The position numbers were made by a program, and so were the translations under genes. The notes beneath the pieces were generated by a model that ran no database searches, was not told where the DNA came from, and saw nothing but the letters and a program-made list of their open reading frames with translations. From Legionella gresilensis (GTDB taxonomy: Bacteria > Pseudomonadota > Gammaproteobacteria > Legionellales > Legionellaceae): a stretch of 44,286 nucleotides of DNA. The stretch spans positions 34,027-78,312 of the forward strand of contig NZ_CAAAHX010000014.1 of NCBI RefSeq assembly GCF_900639865.1. Direction: 5' to 3'. This document shows, piece after piece, positions 43,202-44,286 of the stretch (positions are counted from its first letter, which is position 1; every line of letters begins with the position of its first letter).

Positions 43202-43861
43202 TTTTGCAATTGTTTTGAAAGCATTTTGATTGCTTGATAATAATTTTTTATAAAATTTTACTTATCCAACGCAATTTAATAAATTGCTATCAAAATGCAA
43301 GCTTTTTGATAGCAATTCGAAAGCATTTTGATAGCCAATTGATATCTGGTTATATATTTTAATATTAGAATGAAGTTTGAATATGCTATTGAAGTGCGAG
43401 CATAATGCGCTCACTTTAAAGGCAAAATGATATCAGCTTACTAAAGCATGTACGTATAAAACAAATTTTTAGGATACTAGCTAAATGCTAGCATAATGCA
43501 TGTATTTTGAAAGCACTTAGAAAGTCAACGTTATTAAATTATAAATTTATTGGTAATGTAAAAATTACTATCATGTGCTATCAAAATGATTTCATAGAGC
43601 AATCAATTTGATAGCACTTTAATAGCATAATGCTAGCTTATATACTAGAAAAATAGGTGTGCATTATACATTAATAAATTTAAATTAGATTTAAGGAATG
43701 AAAATTCATTTTACAGAGTAATGTAAATAATATGATCAGGGTGTTTTTAATTATGCTATAGTTTCTAACTTTAAAAAAAGAGCGTTCAAAACAGCAAGTT
43801 CTTTAATAAAAGGATAATATGCAAGTAATAACATATAAAACTAGAATTTTGTAATTTATGT
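43202..43861. repeat. TTTTGATAGCA repeat field upstream of parA, no gene
   Basis: About 660 bp without a coding frame. TTTTGATAGC or its complement occurs at about 43286, 43305, 43326, 43577 and 43608, with variants (GCATTTTGATTGC near 43221, AATGCTAGC near 43486 and 43630). Pairs are inverted: ATTGCTATCAAAA with TTTTTGATAGCAAT (43283-43316), GTGCTATCAAAA with TTTGATAGCAC (43575-43618). It looks like a centromere (parS/parC) or an iteron origin. Confidence 0.7.
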
Positions 43862-44286
43862 TTAAATTGAATATGAGCAGCTTTGCTCCAGTTGTTGAAA
43901 AGTATATTTAAGAAAATCAAAAGTTTTTTGATAGATACCATTATTATTTGACTCTCTAGGTCCTGCGATATTTAAAACCTTTATATCATTCTGCCTAATA
44001 AAATCCTGTATATTAGAAAAGTTTTCTTCCTGAGATAGTGAAATATCGATGATAAGATATGGTTTTTCCTGTACTGAAGCTTCACAGATTGTAAATGCAG
44101 TGCCACTGTCTTTAAGAAAAGGTAATGTAGGTACAATAACTAAAGTTCCATCAGAATCTTTTATATTGGCTTTTGTTCTTGCAGCATAGTTTTCTTTTTC
44201 AGTATTAAAATTTCCCGTGATCTCTATTAAGCTACTATATTTGCTAGGAATTATTCCAAGTTCATCTATACGGCCTTTTGGACACC
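43862..44286 (-). CDS. putative molybdenum carrier / SLOG-family protein, N-terminus outside window
   Basis: A minus-strand frame enters at the right edge and runs 140 codons to a TAA at 43862-43864. It reads CPKGRIDELGIIPSKYSSLIEI and, later, 'RTKANIKDSDGTLVIVPTLPFLKDSGTAFTICEASVQEKPYLIIDIS' and 'IKVLNIAGPRESNNNGIYQKTFDFLKYTF'. This is the pattern of the 'putative molybdenum carrier' family (G.C..GR..EDG.IP..Y.L.E......R...N...SD.TLI......GGT..T......KP), a nucleotide-binding Rossmann-like SLOG fold. Its start lies beyond the window, so length is unknown. No molybdenum genes are near. Some SLOG proteins are linked to nucleotide signalling and phage defence. Confidence 0.78.
   Translation of the reverse strand, partial: CPKGRIDELGIIPSKYSSLIEITGNFNTEKENYAARTKANIKDSDGTLVIVPTLPFLKDSGTAFTICEASVQEKPYLIIDISLSQEENFSNIQDFIRQNDIKVLNIAGPRESNNNGIYQKTFDFLKYTFQQLEQSCSYSI

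Overview
The window is AT-rich DNA that most resembles a Legionella-type plasmid or plasmid-like accessory element. This rests on the codon and base usage, a CzcCBA/HelCBA-type efflux operon, an ankyrin-repeat protein with an E-rich C-terminus like Dot/Icm effectors, and a replication and partition block at the right end (winged-helix Rep-like protein, ParA plus a ribbon-helix-helix partner, repeat arrays, DnaA boxes). No species can be fixed from sequence alone. No rRNA, tRNA, CRISPR array, relaxase or intact transposase was seen.

Layout. 1-1200: end of a RelE/HigB-type toxin, its XRE antitoxin, a small membrane protein and a decayed DUF488 gene. 1358-5413: a nitric-oxide module. An NsrR-type Rrf2 regulator is divergent from truncated haemoglobin, ferredoxin reductase and nitroreductase, followed by an alternative oxidase and a DUF1971 (YeaR-like) gene. 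Near-perfect NsrR boxes sit on both the haemoglobin/nsrR promoter and the aox promoter. 6085-12448: an acetyltransferase, then a histidine kinase and an OmpR-type regulator surrounding an ankyrin protein with a possible clan CD protease-like N-domain, and a second unknown protein. The last two genes have promoters with the same architecture and a nearly identical 18-bp box.

12449-14990: a cassette-like stretch. Three small independent units (ABM-domain protein, HigBA-like toxin-antitoxin pair, VOC protein) are separated by a repeated motif GTGTTTTTGGGACA. They end at a serine recombinase whose own upstream region carries the same motif in inverted pairs. The recombinase is cut by the inverted repeat of a 2.1-kb transposon-like unit (14914-17015) that carries an ABC exporter and no transposase. 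That unit's other end truncates an unknown gene.

17595-29240: heavy-metal region. A SmtB/CzrA-type zinc sensor, a CadA P-type ATPase and CzcCBA form one operon with a recognisable promoter and operator. A CzcD cation diffusion facilitator, a PilZ protein, two DUF4156 lipoproteins, a duplicated scrap of the czcA end, a PAS-gene remnant and a multicopper oxidase remnant surround it. 29330-35750: endonuclease I, cold-shock protein, XRE/S24-like regulator, broken receiver gene, two tiny Gly/His lipoproteins, patatin phospholipase and two deleted CDF genes.

35863-44286: a DinJ antitoxin with a dead YafQ toxin, an intact resolvase, an OLD-like ATPase/TOPRIM protein (possible anti-phage), an acetyltransferase, DnaA boxes, the Rep-like gene, a possible antisense RNA, the par operon with TGATAGC-type repeats on both sides, and a partial SLOG/molybdenum-carrier gene. 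Overall the window reads as a stress-survival accessory element (NO, metals, phage) with heavy recombination scarring.
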